In this document: positions 43,902 through 53,111 of the stretch, one piece after another
How the letters are laid out: each line of letters begins with the position of its first letter
How positions within the stretch are numbered: position 1 is the first letter of the stretch
Assembly: GCF_013141765.1 (NCBI RefSeq)
Contig: NZ_WHOD01000052.1
Span: 124,001-188,000, forward strand
Length of the DNA: 64,000 bases
Direction of reading: 5' to 3'
Source: Paenibacillus foliorum
GTDB taxonomy: Bacteria > Bacillota > Bacilli > Paenibacillales > NBRC-103111
The notes under the pieces: generated by a model
Told to the model about the DNA's origin: nothing
Seen by the model: only the letters and a program-made list of their open reading frames with translations
Database searches by the model: none
Made by a program: the position numbers and the translations under genes

Positions 43902-44594
43902 TCAAACCATAAACCTGTACCCTGATCCCCAAACGGTACCTATATACTGAGGCTTGGACGGATTTTCCTCGATTTTCTCCCTGATTCTGGCAATATGTAC
44001 AGTTACTGTGGAAGCGTCGCTCAGCGCATCCATTCCCCAGATCCGCTCAAAAAGCTCCTCCTTGCCGATTACCCGATTAGCGTGCTGCAAAAGAAAGACA
44101 AGCAGGTCGAATTCTTTTTGCGCCAGCATAACTTCATTGCCGTTCACAAAAGCTCTTCTCGAATCCTTATGGATCTCCAAGCCCCTGACCTGAATCTTGC
44201 TTCCCTCTCCTTTTCCAAACCGCTCTTTCATTCTCTCGAATTTTTTCAAATGCGCATTAACACGGGCCACCAGCTCCCCAGAGCTAAATGGCTTTGTGAT
44301 ATAATCATCCGCACCGAGTCCCAGACCGTTAATTTTATAAATTTCCTCTGCCCTAGCGGATACCAAAAGAACAGGGATGTCGTCCTTCACGCGGATCACT
44401 TTCAGTACTTCAAATCCGTCCATATCCGGCAGCATGATATCTAAGATAACAAGCCCAATCTCTTCCTGCTCAAGAGCTTTCAAGCCCTCTGCTCCGTTAT
44501 TCACAATTTTAACCGAATAGTTGCTCAGCTCAAGGTAATCCTTTTGCAGATTTGCAATACTTTGGTCGTCCTCAACAATAAGTATCCGTTTCAT
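43902..44594 (-). CDS. OmpR-family response regulator
   Basis: A 230-residue regulator with a receiver (phospho-acceptor Asp52 in VILDIMLPDMDG, Lys in TKPF) and an OmpR winged helix (about 130-230; VMLAQKEFDLLVFLLQHANR and TVTVHIARIREKIEENP). The ATG at 44594 (MKRILIVEDDQ) is the family-type start. It lies 16 bp after the kinase gene and is last in the operon with an ABC-2 exporter. A small GAGCTA/TAGCTC hairpin after the stop (43867-43880) may be part of the terminator. The layout resembles antibiotic or envelope-stress modules that regulate their own transporter. Confidence 0.92.
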   Translation of the reverse strand: MKRILIVEDDQSIANLQKDYLELSNYSVKIVNNGAEGLKALEQEEIGLVILDIMLPDMDGFEVLKVIRVKDDIPVLLVSARAEEIYKINGLGLGADDYITKPFSSGELVARVNAHLKKFERMKERFGKGEGSKIQVRGLEIHKDSRRAFVNGNEVMLAQKEFDLLVFLLQHANRVIGKEELFERIWGMDALSDASTVTVHIARIREKIEENPSKPQYIGTVWGSGYRFMV

Positions 44595-44610
44595 CCTAAC
44601 CTCCAAAATG

Positions 44611-46044
44611 CTAATACTTTTTCAGAGATATCATTATCCGGGTCCCTTCCCCTACTACGCTTCTAGCCCATATTTTCCCTTCATGCCCTTCCACAATTTG
44701 CTTGGCAATAGCGAGCCCAAGTCCGCTGCCGTCTGCATTTTTTCTTGAAGGGTCCACCCGATAGAAACGTTCAAAAATATAGGGGAGGTTCGCCTCGGGT
44801 ATTCCTTTTCCATTATCTTTGATTTCTATTATGGCAGATGTCCGGGTCTCTCTGAGTATAATAGCAACCCTTCCATCAGGCTTGTCTATGTACATAACAG
44901 CATTGTCCAGGATGTTTTGAATGACTCTCCGTAACCTTTCGCGATCAATTAACACAAGGACAGGCTCATTTAATTCATTTATAAATTCTAAGGAAAGCTT
45001 AGCCTTTTCATATTCATATTTATGATCCCCAACACAGTCCTGTAAATAATTGACCAGATCGCTTTTCTCAAAGTGATAGGGGAGCTGATTCAAATCCAGC
45101 TTGGAATATAAAAGAAGATCATCAATCATCGCATTCACCAGAACGCCCTTAGAGCGGGCTGTTTCCAGGTACTCTTCCATTTTCTCCGGCGTCTTGGCGA
45201 CCCCATCTATGATACCTTCAATATAACCGATAATGGAAGTCACAGGGGTCTTTAAATCATGCGAAATGCTGGATACCAAAAATTTCCTGTTTTCATCATA
45301 TTTTTGCTGCAAATATATTGATTCCTTCAGCTTAATCCTCATGAGCTCCAGTGTTCTGCCCAGCTCCCGGACCTCACCTTCGCCCTCCTCAGCAATTTCG
45401 CAGCTTAAATCGCCCTCACTGATTTTAACAGCCGCGTCTTTTAACCTGGAAACCGGGGAAATGATACCCTTTGAGAAGGTGTAAGAAACCCAAAAGTTCA
45501 TCAGTAAAAAGAACAGGATAAATACACTGAGCGTAAAAATGCCAAGCAGCGTATAAAAGCCCGTTTTCAGCTTTAGTGGCGCAAGCAGCAGCAAAATCCC
45601 AAGATCGCCGGATGGAAGCTTGTAGTCAACACGGGCAAAGAAATAAGTTTTTCCATCAAGCTCCAGCGTATCCTGATTAGGCATATCGCCGGATAGCACC
45701 AGACTTTTTTCTATATCTATTTGATTAAACTTTCTAGTAGAGAATAAAACCTCTCTATTGATCAGAAGGACGGCATTCGCACCCAAAGCCTTAACGCGAT
45801 CGGACAGCTCTTGCTGAGCTTTTTTATCCAAAAGCTGCTCGAATTCCAAGGTATGTGCATTCCTCTTGATCTCACTGATCCCCGTCCTAAGCTCGAAGAC
45901 ACTTTTCAATTCGTTGATATCCGCTTTATGACCAAAAATTTTCGTATAAGCGGCAACAAAAATAATGACAGCCAAGACCGTCAAACCAATGGAAAACAGC
46001 ACAGCCAGTGCATTCATCGTGAAAAAGCGTTTGGTTAAATGCAT
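44611..46044 (-). CDS. HAMP-containing sensor histidine kinase
   Basis: A 477-residue kinase. The first membrane segment is at about 12-34, followed by an external domain of about 130 residues, a second segment at about 165-187 and a HAMP domain. The HisKA box is LVSSISHDLKTPVTSIIGYIEG and the HATPase has DNAVMY, DNGKGIP and GSGLGLAIAK. It is the partner of the regulator at 43902-44594. With an ABC-2 transporter just upstream it may detect a cell-envelope signal or a transported peptide. Confidence 0.92.
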   Translation of the reverse strand: MHLTKRFFTMNALAVLFSIGLTVLAVIIFVAAYTKIFGHKADINELKSVFELRTGISEIKRNAHTLEFEQLLDKKAQQELSDRVKALGANAVLLINREVLFSTRKFNQIDIEKSLVLSGDMPNQDTLELDGKTYFFARVDYKLPSGDLGILLLLAPLKLKTGFYTLLGIFTLSVFILFFLLMNFWVSYTFSKGIISPVSRLKDAAVKISEGDLSCEIAEEGEGEVRELGRTLELMRIKLKESIYLQQKYDENRKFLVSSISHDLKTPVTSIIGYIEGIIDGVAKTPEKMEEYLETARSKGVLVNAMIDDLLLYSKLDLNQLPYHFEKSDLVNYLQDCVGDHKYEYEKAKLSLEFINELNEPVLVLIDRERLRRVIQNILDNAVMYIDKPDGRVAIILRETRTSAIIEIKDNGKGIPEANLPYIFERFYRVDPSRKNADGSGLGLAIAKQIVEGHEGKIWARSVVGEGTRIMISLKKY

Positions 46045-46056
46045 GTTGGTTCCTTT

Positions 46057-46809
46057 CTAAATATCCTTACTGTCAAACAGGTAGTAACCAGCGGTAAATA
46101 ACATTATACCACAGCCCGACATGATTAAGACCTGACGGAATATTTTAAACACATTAATCGATTCCGAGATCCAGAGCGTATACCAGTCAAACATCGACGT
46201 AATAAAAAAGCTGGAATAAGAAGAAAACACAATGCCTAAAAAGTTAAAACTGATAAATACAATGATCGAGAGGAAAAATACCGCCAGTCCTCCCTGAAAT
46301 ATATTGGACAGCAGCACAACTAGAAGGGCAAACACAAAAACAGGAAAAAACGTGGAGGTATAGGACAAAAACACCCTGACTATCCCCATCCAGCTAGCGG
46401 AAGCAGGATTGAACAGGAACCCGGCCAGCAAAGAAAGAACCATGACGAACATCAGGTTTGCGAAGATAAACAAAGCTATGTTTAATACCTTAGCGCTAAA
46501 AACACCAAATCTGGATACGGGCCTTAGGAGCGTAATTTTCATGGTATTCGATGAAAATTCACCGTTAAACATATCGATGGCTACAAAGGTAGCAAACAAC
46601 GGTAAAATCGTATAAGTAAAAATAGAGAGAACCACTATTGGAAACTCGGTGCTGCCTACCACTCTTAATCCGAGGCCATGTTTAATCGCTGTAACAGCAA
46701 TTTGTCCAATCAATACAGCAAGAATGGACAAGATAGCGGCCACAATGATTTTTTTCTTTTTCAACAGCTTTACGGCTTCATTTATAAACGCAGCATTAAA
46801 CCCTGCCAT
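46057..46809 (-). CDS. ABC-2 type transporter permease
   Basis: A permease of about 250 residues with six hydrophobic segments and an ABC-2 fold (NMKITLLRPVSRFGVFSAKVLNIALF in the middle). The preferred ATG at 46809 (MAGFNAAF) has GTGAGGTGG upstream and overlaps the end of the ATPase gene by 14 bp, so the two are coupled. It probably exports a peptide or antibiotic, or acts in signalling together with the kinase. Confidence 0.85.
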   Translation of the reverse strand: MAGFNAAFINEAVKLLKKKKIIVAAILSILAVLIGQIAVTAIKHGLGLRVVGSTEFPIVVLSIFTYTILPLFATFVAIDMFNGEFSSNTMKITLLRPVSRFGVFSAKVLNIALFIFANLMFVMVLSLLAGFLFNPASASWMGIVRVFLSYTSTFFPVFVFALLVVLLSNIFQGGLAVFFLSIIVFISFNFLGIVFSSYSSFFITSMFDWYTLWISESINVFKIFRQVLIMSGCGIMLFTAGYYLFDSKDI

Positions 46810-47533
46810 TCCTGTCCACCTCACTAACAAAATAATTTTCAAGCGAAGAATAGTTGGAAAGAATGCTTTGCGTATAGTCTACATTGACAAGCTTTCCTCC
46901 GTAAACAACACCGATTCTGGTGCAGGTAAGCTCCACATCATGAATCAGATGGCTGGAAATCAAAAAGGTCGTGCCTTCTTCCTCGGCAAGCTGTTTAATC
47001 AGCTTTCGCATATCCAGCATTCCTTCAACATCCAGCCCGTTCAAAGGCTCGTCCAAAATCAAAACCTTGGGATTGGATAGGATCGCAGCTGCTACACCCA
47101 GCCTTTGCTTCATCCCGAGCGAAAACTTTTTGGATTTTTCATTTTTATATTTTAGCATACCGGTTATTTCAAGACATTCGTCGATTCTTTGCTGGTCAAC
47201 CTGCGGATAAAATCGGGCAAACAGCTTCAGATTTTCGTTGGCTGTTAAATAAGGATACGACTCCGCTGTCTCGATAATACAGCCGACATGCTTCATCGCA
47301 TCGACATAGTTGTCTAAAATGCTGGCGCCGAAAATCTTCACATCGCCTCGGTCCGGTTTCATGAGTCCCGCCATCATTTTCATGGCTGTCGTCTTACCTG
47401 CTCCATTTGGCCCTAAAAGGCCGAATATATCGCCTTGATCAACCTCTAAATTCAAATCGCTGATTCCCCGGCCGTTTTTATACATCTTGGTTAAGCCACT
47501 TATTTCAATTGCTTTATTCGTCAATGACAACAT
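46796..47533 (-). CDS. ABC transporter ATPase (ABC-2/exporter class)
   Basis: An ATPase of about 245 residues. Walker A is GLLGPNGAGKTTAMKMM, the signature is KFSLGMKQRLG, Walker B is KVLILDEPLNGLD and the switch His is ISSHLIHDVE. The frame is open another 49 codons upstream, but that part has no family similarity. The ATG at 47533 lies right behind AGGGAG, which is rather close; a TTG four codons later may be the true start. It partners the ABC-2 permease. Confidence 0.9.
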   Translation of the reverse strand: MLSLTNKAIEISGLTKMYKNGRGISDLNLEVDQGDIFGLLGPNGAGKTTAMKMMAGLMKPDRGDVKIFGASILDNYVDAMKHVGCIIETAESYPYLTANENLKLFARFYPQVDQQRIDECLEITGMLKYKNEKSKKFSLGMKQRLGVAAAILSNPKVLILDEPLNGLDVEGMLDMRKLIKQLAEEEGTTFLISSHLIHDVELTCTRIGVVYGGKLVNVDYTQSILSNYSSLENYFVSEVDRNGRV

Positions 47534-47546
47534 CTCCCTAAAATAA

Positions 47547-47708
47547 CCCCACTGAGTGGGGCCGAAACTTCGAAGCGGATTCAGGACTTTGCGGAGACCC
47601 TGAACATGATAAGAAAAGCTTCTATTCGAAGCCCTCTCGATGAAGATACATTCGTGTCTAAGCGGTGGCTTTTCTTGCAATATCAGGAAGCCGCACTAGC
47701 GGCTTCCT
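47547..47708 (-). promoter_or_regulatory. leader with two hairpins between the secreted-protein gene and the ABC operon
   Basis: The 187-bp gap holds GGAAGCCGC/GCGGCTTCC (10-bp perfect stem, 47685-47708) without a T-run, and CCCCAC-TGA-GTGGGG (47547-47561), followed on the minus strand by TTATTTTA directly before the ATPase ribosome site. The first may be an incomplete terminator or processing site, and the second a leader hairpin that could limit expression of the ABC genes. Confidence 0.45.
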
Positions 47709-47720
47709 TGAACCTGTTTA

Positions 47721-48989
47721 CTACTCAAATATGCGGTTAAACTCTCCATCGTAATAAGGTCTGTTATTTCTGCTGTAAGTATCTTTGTCTCTGATCTCTA
47801 TTTCAAGGTCAAGATAAATTTTGGCTAAGCCGTTCGGATTAATCCGCCCGTTTTTCTGCTCTCCTTTTGCATTCACATAAGTGAAGGTTGAAATGGATTT
47901 TCCATCATTAGGATTGTATTCGAAATTAAAGTTGTACTTGTCAGGATAATCAGCCTCGAAACCAGCATTAACAGTTTCATTATACTTGCCTGTTACTTTA
48001 TCGTTTTCCACACTTGTAATTTCTAAGATTCTTTCACCGATTCTCACAAATTTTCCGTTTTTCTCGATGATAATGTTACTTCTATATTTCCCGGCATATT
48101 TGCTGCTTAAGCCACCGGACTGATTGACCTTTTCAACGTTTGCACCAGTCAGGTCAGGGATGATAATTTTCGTAGTTCCGATGTCAGAAAGCTTGAACAC
48201 TGCATTCAGCGTCAAATCGTGTTGAACTCCGTTTTTGTCCTTCCCGGACAAAGTCACATCACCCGTGACATTTTCCACAATGCCAGCTTTGTTTTCGACT
48301 GCCGTACCCAAAACCTTTTTAACGAAAATATCGCTCTCGATTTCCGGCAGCTTCGAATCCTTTTCCATGCGGCCATGATCGCTAATCATCCGCTTAAAGC
48401 CGAAGGAAGATACGGCATTAACTACGGCAGGCACCTGTGCCTCGGATAAGCTTCCGGAGTATACTTTTGCTCCATCCGCTCTCTCCTCCACCTGCACATA
48501 ATCCTTCAGGTTTCCGACGAGCGCATCAAATAGCTTTTCAATCTCTGGCGCTCCCTTGTCATTAAACGGACTTGTGAATCGGTTTCGCGCTGCCCTATTC
48601 ACATCATTGGAAAATTCAGTTACATAATATTTATTATCCGTTCCATTCTTCCAAACCGAAAGCTTTTTGTCCGTATACGAGTAGTTGGATGTCGTTTTTC
48701 CATCTGGACCCTGATCCACCGTCGAATTTTCAGATGCCTGCTTTTCCATATCGATTTTGTTGACGGTAGTAGCTTGAAGCACGGTTTGATTGTTATCCTT
48801 CATCGTAAACAACGCTTCGATCGTATAGTTGTTCAAGCCCTTCTCCATCTGAGCCGCGGTATTTTTCGCAGAGCCTTTAAGTCGGTCGTAGCCTGAGCCA
48901 AGCAGTGTATCGGCAAAAGCGGTGGATACAAACAAACATGCTCCAATCGTGAATGAGAGTACGGTTATTGATTTTTTGGTAAGTTTCAT
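47721..48989 (-). CDS. secreted protein of unknown function next to an ABC/two-component module
   Basis: A 422-residue protein with a signal peptide cut after STAFA (about residue 27). The mature part is mostly beta, hydrophilic, without cysteines except in the signal, and contains two related halves. The first (about 50-200) has YTDKKLSVWKNGTDNKYYVTEF, the second (about 230-330) carries GDVTLSGKDKNGVQHDLTLNAVFKLSDIGTTKI. The C-terminal 90 residues read like a repeated beta-sheet with NGKF, NGRI and YDGEFNRIFE. I do not recognise a family. Its ATG has AAAGGAG at 7 nt. The position upstream of an ABC-2 exporter and two-component system suggests a shared role at the cell surface. Confidence 0.75.
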   Translation of the reverse strand: MKLTKKSITVLSFTIGACLFVSTAFADTLLGSGYDRLKGSAKNTAAQMEKGLNNYTIEALFTMKDNNQTVLQATTVNKIDMEKQASENSTVDQGPDGKTTSNYSYTDKKLSVWKNGTDNKYYVTEFSNDVNRAARNRFTSPFNDKGAPEIEKLFDALVGNLKDYVQVEERADGAKVYSGSLSEAQVPAVVNAVSSFGFKRMISDHGRMEKDSKLPEIESDIFVKKVLGTAVENKAGIVENVTGDVTLSGKDKNGVQHDLTLNAVFKLSDIGTTKIIIPDLTGANVEKVNQSGGLSSKYAGKYRSNIIIEKNGKFVRIGERILEITSVENDKVTGKYNETVNAGFEADYPDKYNFNFEYNPNDGKSISTFTYVNAKGEQKNGRINPNGLAKIYLDLEIEIRDKDTYSRNNRPYYDGEFNRIFE

Positions 48990-49222
48990 TTCCAATCTCC
49001 TTTAATTCTTTTTAGGGGACGTCTCCTTACCTTTTATTATAAAGGAAGCTTATTGAATACTTCTAAATGAACTATTAACAAAATATTAACTCTACTTATT
49101 ATACCTTTTGTGAACCTGAAGCAAGAGGATTTTCACTAAACACAATAAAACAATTATTTTCCCTTAAGCTTGAATATTTTAGTTACACAAACAGGATGCA
49201 AATGGACATGAAACCGCAAAAA

Positions 49223-49247
49223 ATCCTCCTCGTTTTTTGAGGAAGAT
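49223..49247 (-). terminator. terminator of the PdxA/GH4/LarA operon
   Basis: ATCCTCCTC/GAGGAAGAT (49223-49231, 49239-49247; one G-U on the minus strand) is followed on that strand by TTTTTTGCGG. The rest of 48990-49325 holds the upstream region of the secreted-protein gene and nothing else recognised. Confidence 0.75.
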
Positions 49248-49325
49248 TATTTCGTAGACAAACCTAGGTTGTTTCAATGAATACTAACTGGCATGTTGGG
49301 GCAACTTAGCCTGCTGCTTTCTCAT

Positions 49326-50591
49326 CTATCCGTAAAAGCTGCCGATAAAGTTCCCGTTTACATCAAACTGCATTTCACTTAACTCCCCAACTACTTCAAG
49401 ATGATCCAATCGGCGGATTTCAGGGAGTAAGGACTCCGAGATGAACAGATGCTCCAGGTGGAGAGTATTAGGGATATGCATGATACGTGCTTGCTCAGGA
49501 ATGATGCCCCAACTGCAGCGCAGCGCCGTTCTTATAGCTTCACGATCGTTCTCGATAATAATCGGAATCATGGCACGATGAAGAAATGTGCTTGTAATGA
49601 CGTTCTCATTTGTTTTATGAAAATCAATTTTGTCAAACAACCGTTTCGTCGTCAAATCGGCTAATCCAACTCCAAGCGCATTGCCTTGACATTCATCGCT
49701 CAGGTCCCCCGCGATCACGTATCCGATTCTGGGGAAGGCCGGCTCGTCTACACCGTTAATCCGCATTCTTCCGATAATGTTCGTATCCATACCGGTACCG
49801 CTGTAATTTTTCCCGATTTTATCGACATGCAGCACATCAAGCTCCTGCACGGGAAGCTTCGGCATCAGAGATGCAGAGAGCTTGAGCAGCTCCCGTTCCC
49901 GCTCCTCAATCAGCCGTGTCGGGATAGCCTCGATCACAGCCGTTTGTTCATAAGCATTTTCAACAATGCCGATACCGCATAAGATTTTCGCTTTCTCAAA
50001 CACGACTCGCGACACTTCCGGCATGAAATCACGGATCCCTTGAATGCCATAATTGTGCAGCGCCAATGCTTGCTTATGCTTTCCAAGGCCGATAGCCGCC
50101 ATCTTCATAATGCCGCTTTCGATTCCAATCGGAGATTTGAAGTCGGTATGCTGCTTCACCCTTCCGATCAGAATGATGCCGTCCCCTTCATGTGCATGAC
50201 GGTCTATATAGACCGGGACTCCCCTCTCCGTCTCACCAATTTGCACCACTTCCATAGACGACAGAATCGGCGCTCCACAGTACGGCTCAGTCACACCCAA
50301 GCTTTCCAGCACCTTGGCTTGTCCTTCTGCGGTTGCTCCTCCGTGACTGCCCATAGCTGGAATGATATAAGGCTCCGCACCTATCGATTTCAACCTGCGA
50401 ACAGTAGCCCTTATAATATCAGCAATGTTGGCGATGCCACGACTCCCTGCTGTCAGCGCAATCCTCCTTCCCGGAGTAATCCTCAACTCATGCTCAATCT
50501 GCGAAAGCTGTTTCGTTACTTCTCCTTCGATATCCTTAACTGCAGGGCCGGTAAAGCGCTGCTTCACCAACGCCATCTGTGGCAGTTTCAT
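49326..50591 (-). CDS. LarA-like (lactate racemase family) protein
   Basis: A 421-residue protein of the LarA/DUF2088 superfamily. The N-terminal TAGSRGIANIADI and MGSHGGATAEGQ segments and the internal KQHTDFKSPIGIESGIMKMAAIGLGKHKQA fit the family, whose members use a nickel-pincer cofactor to racemise or epimerise 2-hydroxy acids. The sequence differs from true lactate racemases, and the Lys that binds the cofactor cannot be placed with certainty. It is the last gene of an importer operon with a PdxA-like dehydrogenase and a GH4 enzyme, so a sugar acid is the likely substrate. Confidence 0.75.
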   Translation of the reverse strand: MKLPQMALVKQRFTGPAVKDIEGEVTKQLSQIEHELRITPGRRIALTAGSRGIANIADIIRATVRRLKSIGAEPYIIPAMGSHGGATAEGQAKVLESLGVTEPYCGAPILSSMEVVQIGETERGVPVYIDRHAHEGDGIILIGRVKQHTDFKSPIGIESGIMKMAAIGLGKHKQALALHNYGIQGIRDFMPEVSRVVFEKAKILCGIGIVENAYEQTAVIEAIPTRLIEERERELLKLSASLMPKLPVQELDVLHVDKIGKNYSGTGMDTNIIGRMRINGVDEPAFPRIGYVIAGDLSDECQGNALGVGLADLTTKRLFDKIDFHKTNENVITSTFLHRAMIPIIIENDREAIRTALRCSWGIIPEQARIMHIPNTLHLEHLFISESLLPEIRRLDHLEVVGELSEMQFDVNGNFIGSFYG

Positions 50592-50634
50592 GTATGATCC
50601 TCCTTCCGGTCAACCCCATTAATTCCACAACAAG

Positions 50635-50670
50635 CTTCATCCCGCTCCAATTGCTGGATTCGGGATGAAG
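50635..50670 (-). other. intercistronic hairpin between GH4 and LarA-like genes
   Basis: CTTCATCCCG/CGGGATGAAG is a perfect 10-bp stem with an inner TCCA/TGGA pairing. No T-run follows on the minus strand, so it may protect mRNA or reduce read-through. Confidence 0.45.
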
Positions 50671-50685
50671 GACTTGCTATATTAC

Positions 50686-51984
50686 TTACACGAACTTAGG
50701 CAGCCAATCGCCATGAGCTTCAATAAGTTCATCACACATAGCCACAATATCATCGATAGATAGCTCTGCTGCCGTATGAGGGTCAAGCATCGCTGCATGA
50801 TAAATATGCTCTTTTTTGCCTGTAGCTGCAGCTTCCAGTGTTAACAGCTGAGTATTGATATTTGTGCGGTTCAATGCGGCCAACTGCTGAGGCAAATCCC
50901 CTACATACGTTGGTGTAATTCCGCTTGAATCTACCAAACAAGGAACTTCAACTATAGCTTCCTTAGGAAGATTCGTGATCAAACCGGTATTCATCACATT
51001 ACCGCCAATTTTGAACGGCTTGTTTGTTTCCATAGCCTCAAACATATAAGATGCATATTCATGAGACCGCGTGTGCCCAAGACTTTTGTTATTGACCAGT
51101 TCATCCCGCATGGTTGCCCATCTTTTAATTTGACGTTCACAGCGACGCGGGTACTCATCCAATGGAATATTGAAGCGTTCAATTAATTCGGGATAGTTCT
51201 TTTTGATAAAGTAAGGGTGATATTCGGCATTATGCTCGGACGATTCCGTAACATAATAACCAAAGCGGAACATGAGTTCATAACGGACCATGTCATCATG
51301 CTGTTCTTTTTGTTTCTCACGGGCACGACGCTTTATTTCCGGATATATATCCACTCCGTCTTTTGTTGCTTCAAGCAACCACGCCATATGGTTTATGCCT
51401 GCAATTTTAGTTTGAACTCCTTCGCTTTCCATACCTAACGCCTCAAATAAAAATGGGATGCAGCGTTGAACACTATGGCACAAACCAACTGTTTTTACGC
51501 CCCCATATGTCGTCATTGCATTAGTCAGTACAGCCATTGGATTCGTATAGTTCAGGAACCATGCATCCGGGCATACTTCATTCATATCCTTGGCAAAATC
51601 CAGCATTACCGGGATGGTGCGAAGATTACGGAAAATGCCGCCTATTCCTAAGGTGTCCCCTATCGTTTGACGCAACCCGTACTTCTTAGGTATTTCAAAA
51701 TCTGTAATGGTACAAGGATCATAGCCGCCTACTTGTATGGCATTAACCACATATTTCGCCCCACGGAGCGCTTCCCTCCGGTTGGTATATGCTTTTACAA
51801 CGCAGGTGCTTCCGAGTGTAATCTTTAAATTATTTAACATATTTTCAGAATCTTTGAGACGCTCTTCATTGATATCGAATAATGCTAATTCAAAGCCTTG
51901 CAGCGCCGGAGTCATCATGCAGTCACCTAACACGTTTTTAGCAAATACAGAGCTACCCGCGCCCAGAAAAGTAATTTTTGACAT
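50686..51984 (-). CDS. GH4-family glycosidase (MelA-like alpha-galactosidase/glucosidase)
   Basis: A 432-residue NAD- and Mn-dependent glycosidase. The Rossmann start ITFLGAGSSVFAKNVLGD (about 4-21), the segment NAIQVGGYDP (81-90), the metal ligand Cys169 in GLCHSV and the His in GINHMAWLLE are those of MelA-type GH4 enzymes, which cleave by redox elimination. Closest in outline are alpha-galactosidases, but alpha-glucosides or uronides are possible. It is cytoplasmic and sits behind the PdxA-like gene in the operon. Confidence 0.9.
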   Translation of the reverse strand: MSKITFLGAGSSVFAKNVLGDCMMTPALQGFELALFDINEERLKDSENMLNNLKITLGSTCVVKAYTNRREALRGAKYVVNAIQVGGYDPCTITDFEIPKKYGLRQTIGDTLGIGGIFRNLRTIPVMLDFAKDMNEVCPDAWFLNYTNPMAVLTNAMTTYGGVKTVGLCHSVQRCIPFLFEALGMESEGVQTKIAGINHMAWLLEATKDGVDIYPEIKRRAREKQKEQHDDMVRYELMFRFGYYVTESSEHNAEYHPYFIKKNYPELIERFNIPLDEYPRRCERQIKRWATMRDELVNNKSLGHTRSHEYASYMFEAMETNKPFKIGGNVMNTGLITNLPKEAIVEVPCLVDSSGITPTYVGDLPQQLAALNRTNINTQLLTLEAAATGKKEHIYHAAMLDPHTAAELSIDDIVAMCDELIEAHGDWLPKFV

Positions 51985-52070
51985 TAAAGCTTGCCTCCCA
52001 ATTATATCGCTTAAATTTAAAAACTTACTTCCTATTAGTACGTTAAAAGGGCCTTTTTGAACAACCTCTA

Positions 52071-53063
52071 TTAAAATCCTGCTAATTTTATGGCCAGCCT
52101 CATCGCTTGTTCGATGGCACCGGGATCAGCGTTACCTTGACCTGCAATATCAAAAGCGGTACCGTGCGCAGGTGTCGTGATGACAACCGGAAGTCCACCG
52201 CTGACCGTAACTCCTTTATTAAAGCCTAACAATTTCATGCCGGTTTGAGCTTGGTCATGGTACATACTAACCAAACAATCGAAAGGCTTAGTTTTTAAGC
52301 GCAAGAAAATAGTATCAGCCGGATATGGACCCTCAACGTGAATTCCTTGCTCCTGCGCTTCATAAATCGCCGGTCTAATTGCGTCAATCTCCTCCGTGCC
52401 GAGCAGTCCTCCATCACCGGCATGGGGGTTAAGGGCAGCAACGGCAATTTTGGGATTGTCGTAGCCTACGTTGATTAAAGTATCGTGAGCAAAACGAATG
52501 ATGCGGGCCACACGCTCTTTGGTAACCAGGCTGCTTACTTGCTTTATCGGTACATGGGAGGTAATCCTTGTTACCCAAAGATCGCCCATCACATTGATTT
52601 CACTAAATCCTTCTTTGCAATCAAGAAGCGATGCGAAAAAATGCAGCTCATCCTGAAAATGAAAGCCACCGCTATGCAAAGCTTCTTTATTGATAGGAGC
52701 GTAAACAACACCATCCAGCTTTTTCAGCTGTGCGAGCTTCAACACGTAGGTCAATGTTTCGCCGGTTGCTTGGCCGGATTCCGCCGATAATCGGCCCAGC
52801 TTATAAGCATCCGGCGACAAATTATGCAAATCAATGAAATACACCTGATCATCGCGTTCAGCTTCTTCGATGTTATCAATTTTTTGATAGGAAAGAGTTA
52901 CTCCTGCTACAGACAGTCCTTGCTGGAAAACACGTTCATCGCCGACCAAAACCCAAGTTGCCATTTGACGAATTTCTTCGGATTGGAGAGTTTTGGCAAC
53001 CAGCTCCGACCCGATGCCTGTTGCATCTCCCAATGTCAAACCCATTAACGGTTTCCTCTTCAT
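52071..53063 (-). CDS. PdxA-family 4-phospho-hydroxyacid dehydrogenase (PdxA2-like)
   Basis: A 330-residue member of the PdxA family. The start MGLTLGDATGIGSELVAKT, NPHAGDGGLLGTEE and the C-terminal SMYHDQAQTGMKLLGFNKGVTVSGGLPV and TPAHGTAFDIAGQGNADPGA segments carry the family metal and NAD residues. True PdxA makes vitamin B6. PdxA2 enzymes oxidise 4-phospho-D-threonate or -erythronate in sugar-acid catabolism. The importer and LarA/GH4 neighbours favour the catabolic type. No matching DUF1537 kinase is in the window. Confidence 0.87.
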   Translation of the reverse strand: MKRKPLMGLTLGDATGIGSELVAKTLQSEEIRQMATWVLVGDERVFQQGLSVAGVTLSYQKIDNIEEAERDDQVYFIDLHNLSPDAYKLGRLSAESGQATGETLTYVLKLAQLKKLDGVVYAPINKEALHSGGFHFQDELHFFASLLDCKEGFSEINVMGDLWVTRITSHVPIKQVSSLVTKERVARIIRFAHDTLINVGYDNPKIAVAALNPHAGDGGLLGTEEIDAIRPAIYEAQEQGIHVEGPYPADTIFLRLKTKPFDCLVSMYHDQAQTGMKLLGFNKGVTVSGGLPVVITTPAHGTAFDIAGQGNADPGAIEQAMRLAIKLAGF

Positions 53064-53111
53064 GGTTTCAATTTCCCTTCTTTATATGTTCTTAGTATAC
53101 AAATTGCAGGA

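Noticed and set aside
50040..50597. 185-codon frame opposite the LarA-like gene
   Set aside because: The minus-strand gene has family motifs and a ribosome site; this frame has neither.
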